From assembly GCA_942159475.1 (NCBI GenBank), contig OW804099.1:10865954-10929953 (forward strand): a DNA stretch of 64,000 nt, given 5' to 3'. Every line of letters begins with the position of its first letter. Positions within the stretch are counted from its first letter, which is position 1. The DNA comes from Sthenelais limicola. Taxonomy: Eukaryota; Annelida; Polychaeta; Phyllodocida; Sigalionidae. Of the stretch, positions 60,640-64,000 are shown one piece after another. The notes under the pieces were generated by a model. That model was not told the origin of the DNA and searched no databases. It saw only the letters and a list, made by a program, of their open reading frames with translations. Position numbers and translations under genes: made by a program.

Positions 60640-63600
60640 ATCATAGTATATTTATGGACCATAAAGCAACATAGATAGTATAGCAGGGGGATTGGGGGGG
60701 GGGGGGGTTATTCGTGTGGTACTATAGCACTTCCCATGAGGCTGCCAGTGGCATCTCCTTAGTGGACACTGGGTCTAATAGTACTCATGGAGCAACATAA
60801 TGGGGTCAGCATAGAGGGTATTAAGGGGGTCATGGAGTAAGATGGAGGGTAAACTGATGGTCATGGAGCAGTGTAAAAGGTATAATGGGGCCCATGGAGC
60901 AGCGTAGAGGCTCTAATGGGGGTCAAAGAGTAACATGGAGGTTAAAATGATGGTCATGGAGCAGTGTAGAAGGTGTAATGGGGGCCATGGGGCAGCATAG
61001 AGGGTATAATGGGGGTCATGGAATAACATGGAGGGTAAAATGATGATCATGGAACAACATAGAGGATATAATGGGAGTCATGGAGCAACATAGAGGGTAT
61101 AATGGGGGTCATGGAGCAACGTAGGGGATATAATGGGAGTCAAGGAGTAACATAGAGAGCATCATAGAGGGTATGATAGGGGTCATGGAGCAATATAAAA
61201 GGTATAATAGGGGTCATGGAATAACATAGAAGGTATAAGGGGGGTCATGGAGCAGCATAGGGGTTATGAATGGGGGCCATGTGGTAAAATGGAGGGTATA
61301 ATGGGGGTCATGGACCACTATAGCGGGAATAATTGGGGCTATGGAGCCCTCTAGAGGATATCATGGGGGCCATGGAATAACATATATATATATATATAGG
61401 GTATAATGGGTGTTATGGAGTAACATAGAGAGGGCATAATGGTGGTCATGGAGCAGCACAGAGGGCATAATGGGTGACATGGAGCCCTATAGAGGGTATG
61501 ATGGTGGTAATGGAGCACTATAGAGGGTATGGTTTGTTCTGTAATTATTATATGGAATAATTATGTATAATTATGGCGGAGGGTCATGGAGGGTATAATG
61601 ATAGTGATGGAGCAGCATAGATGGTATAATGGGGGTCTTGGGGCAGCACAGAAGGTATGGTGGTGGTCATAGAGCATCATAGTGGGTATAATTGGGGCTA
61701 TGGAACCCTATAGAGGGTATGATATGGTGGCCATGGAGCACTATAGAGGATATAATGGTGGTCATAGAGCATCATAGAGGATATAATTGGGGCTATGGAG
61801 CCCTATAGAGGGTATGATGGGGGCTATGGAGCACTATAGAGGATATAATGGTGGCTATAGAGCATCATAGAGGATATAATTGGGGCTATGGAGCCCTATA
61901 GAGGGTATGATGGGGGTCATGGAGCATCGTAGAGGGTATAATGGGGGTCATGGAGCAGCATAGAGGGTATAATGTTGGTCATGGAGTAACAGAGAGGGTG
62001 TGATAGGGGTCATGGAGCCATATAAAGGGTCTTATGAGGGGTCATAGAATAACATAGACAGTATGATGGGGGTCATGGAGCAGCATAGAGGGTATAATAT
62101 GGGTCATGAAGTAACATAGAGGGTATGATGGTGGTCATGGAGCAATATAACAGGTATTATGGGGGTCATGGAATAACATAGAGGGTATGATGGGGGCCAT
62201 AGAGCAGCATAGAGGGTATGGTTATGGTTATGGAGCAGCATAGAGGGTATGATGGAGGTTATGGAGTAACATGGCGGGTTTAATGGTGGCCATGCAGTAA
62301 CATAGTGGGCATGATAGGGATCATGGAGGACTATAGACAGTACAATAGGCTTCATGGAGCATTATAGAGTGTATAATGGGGGCCTAGGAGGAGTATAGAG
62401 GGTATGATGGGAACCATGGAGTACTATAGAGGATATAATGGTGGTCATAGAACTTCATAGAGGGTGAATGGTGGTTATGGAGCAGCATAGAGGGTACAAT
62501 GGTGGTCATGGAGCAGCATAGATGGTATAATTGGGGTCATGGAGCAGCATAGAGGGTATAATGGGGGTCATGGAGCAGCATAGAGGGTATAATTGTGGTC
62601 ATGGAGCAGCATAGATGGTATAATTGGGGTCATGGAGCAGCATAGAGGGTATAATGGTGGTCATATGGAGCATCATAGAGGGTATAATGGTGGTCATGGA
62701 GCAGCATAGAGGGTATAATTGGGGTCATGGAGCAGCATAGATGGTATAATATAGTGCATGGGGCGTCGCCTCGACGTTGGATTGTTCTCTCACTAAAACC
62801 ATGTCAACCAGTCGGGCTTGAAATCCTCCCACCTATGGGGAGCTTAGTTCCGCTGACGTCCATTTCTTAATGTTTGGCAATAAAAGTTACAACAACAAAT
62901 AATTGGGGTCATGGAGCAGCGTAGAGGGTATAATGGTGGTCATGGAGCAACATAGAGGGTATAATTGGGGTCATCCATGGAGCAGCCTAGAGGGTATAAT
63001 TGGGGTCATCCATGGAGCAGCCTAGAGGGTATAATGGTGGTCCTGGAGCAGCATAGAGGGTGTCATTGGGGTCATAGAGTAAGTTAGAGGGTATGATGGG
63101 GCCATGGAGCAGCCTAGAGGGTGTCATTGGGGTCATGGAGCAGCATAGAGAGTGTCATTGGGGTCATGGAGCAGCATAGAGGGTATAATGGTGGTCCTGG
63201 AGCAGCATAGAGGGTGTCATTGGGGTCATAGAGTAAGTTAGAGGGTATGATGGGGGCCATGGAGCAGCCTAGAGGGTGTCATTGGGGTCGTGGAGCAGCA
63301 TAGAGGGTGTCATTGGGGTCATGGAGCAGCATAGAGGGTATAATGGTGGTCATGGAGCAGCATAGAGGGTGTCATTGGGGTCATAGAGTAAGTTAGAGGG
63401 TATGATGGTGGTCATATGGAGCAGCATAGAGGGTATAATTGTGGTCATGGAGCAGCATAGAGGGTATAATTGTGGTCATGGAGCAGCATAGATGGTATAA
63501 TTGGGGTCATGGAGCAGCATAGAGGGTATAATGGTGGTCATATGGAGCATCATAGAGGGTATAATGGTGGTCATGGAATAACATAGAGGGTATAATTGGT

Positions 63601-63790
63601 GTTATGGAGTAACATAGAGAGGGCATAATGGTGGTCATGGAGCAGCACAGAGGGTATAATGGGTGCCATGGAGCCCTATAGAGGGTATGAGGGGGGCCAT
63701 GGAGCATTATAGGGAATAAAATGGTCGTTATTTAGCAGCATAAAACGTATAGAGATCATCATGGAGCAACATTGAAGGTATGATGGAGGT
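60640..63790. repeat. About 31-bp minisatellite, about 100 copies
   Basis: Unit GGTCATGGAGCAGCATAGAG then GGTATAATGGG, many variants. Repetitive frames across it are not genes. Interrupted by the SINE-like insertion at 62751. Confidence 0.95.
62751..62898 (+). mobile_element. SINE-like insertion, 148 bp
   Basis: Non-repeat sequence flanked by ATAAT on both sides (62746-62750 and 62899-62903), with the array resuming exactly. Its start has TAGTGCATGGG, an A-box-like sequence, and GGCTTGAAATCC, a B-box-like sequence about 65 bp on. It ends in AATAAAAG and CAACAACAA. These suit a tRNA-derived SINE; the parent tRNA is not clear. Confidence 0.6.
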
Positions 63791-64000
63791 CATGGTCATA
63801 GATGGGCACACGATGTCCAGATCATCGCGTCTAAGGGGTGGTCGTGTGACAGGGACCTTGTGTGTCCTTGCAGGTGGAGCCTTAGGCGGAGCTTGGGCTT
63901 GAACTGGGGATGGGAGATTAACCACGATCATTGGGATTATTTCTATTCCATCGTCAGCAATAGCATAGCCCTTATCCATAAAGGGTATAACAATGGTCAA

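Noticed and set aside
62104..63707. Minus-strand frames with repeated M-L-L-H-D-H-H
   Set aside because: Translation of the 31-bp minisatellite.
63790..64000. Non-repetitive minus-strand frame running off the right edge, Pro/Ala-rich
   Set aside because: No splice sites or domain visible and it merges into repeat-derived sequence; could be part of an exon beyond the window but not supportable here.

Overview
The window looks like nuclear DNA of an invertebrate animal. It has multi-exon genes with GT-AG introns, a receptor-like gene with an NHL beta-propeller, a gene with CARD death-fold domains, several families of retroelement, and very abundant tandem repeats. Nothing bacterial, organellar or vertebrate-specific was seen. 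I cannot name the species.

Layout. (1) 400-19992, minus strand: a gene I assembled from six phase-compatible exons. It encodes an N-terminal tail with tyrosine motifs, one transmembrane helix, a Thr/Ser/Pro stalk and a C-terminal NHL propeller. A 13.2-kb Ty3/gypsy-type element (5070-18230, minus, here Element 1) sits in one intron, inside a duplicated stretch of the gene. It has near-identical LTRs, gag, a -1 frameshift signal, protease, a rearranged pol, and a 1052-residue accessory ORF behind a probable internal TATA promoter. (2) 19993-27617: non-coding DNA, a Penelope/hammerhead-like motif, minisatellites and one isolated candidate exon. (3) 27618-35545, plus: a full-length LINE with a damaged ORF1 ending in a NADAR (YbiA-like) domain, a separate SGNH-esterase ORF, and an intact endonuclease/reverse-transcriptase ORF2. 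It is inserted in a 51-bp minisatellite. (4) 35700-44580: purine-rich repeats, a LINE remnant next to a 68-bp perfect palindrome, and a three-copy repeat. (5) 44582-58306, plus: four exons of a CARD-domain gene that probably runs off the right edge. Its first intron holds a 10.9-kb Ty3/gypsy-type element (45252-56111, plus, Element 2) with identical LTRs, gag, pol via a -1 frameshift, and an F-like envelope ORF. A TTAA-flanked piggyBac-type MITE lies in a later intron. (6) 58430-64000: a 163-bp satellite and a 31-bp minisatellite holding a 148-bp SINE-like insertion.

Two patterns run through the window. The 3' ends of exons, mostly with their splice donors, have repeatedly been copied into tandem arrays. 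The youngest mobile-element insertions all sit inside tandem or local duplications. Both LTR elements carry textbook slippery-site plus hairpin signals. The most unusual single item is the LINE ORF1 with a NADAR domain beside an esterase ORF.

All splice calls and domain calls were made by eye from the sequence; no alignment, profile search or transcript data was available.
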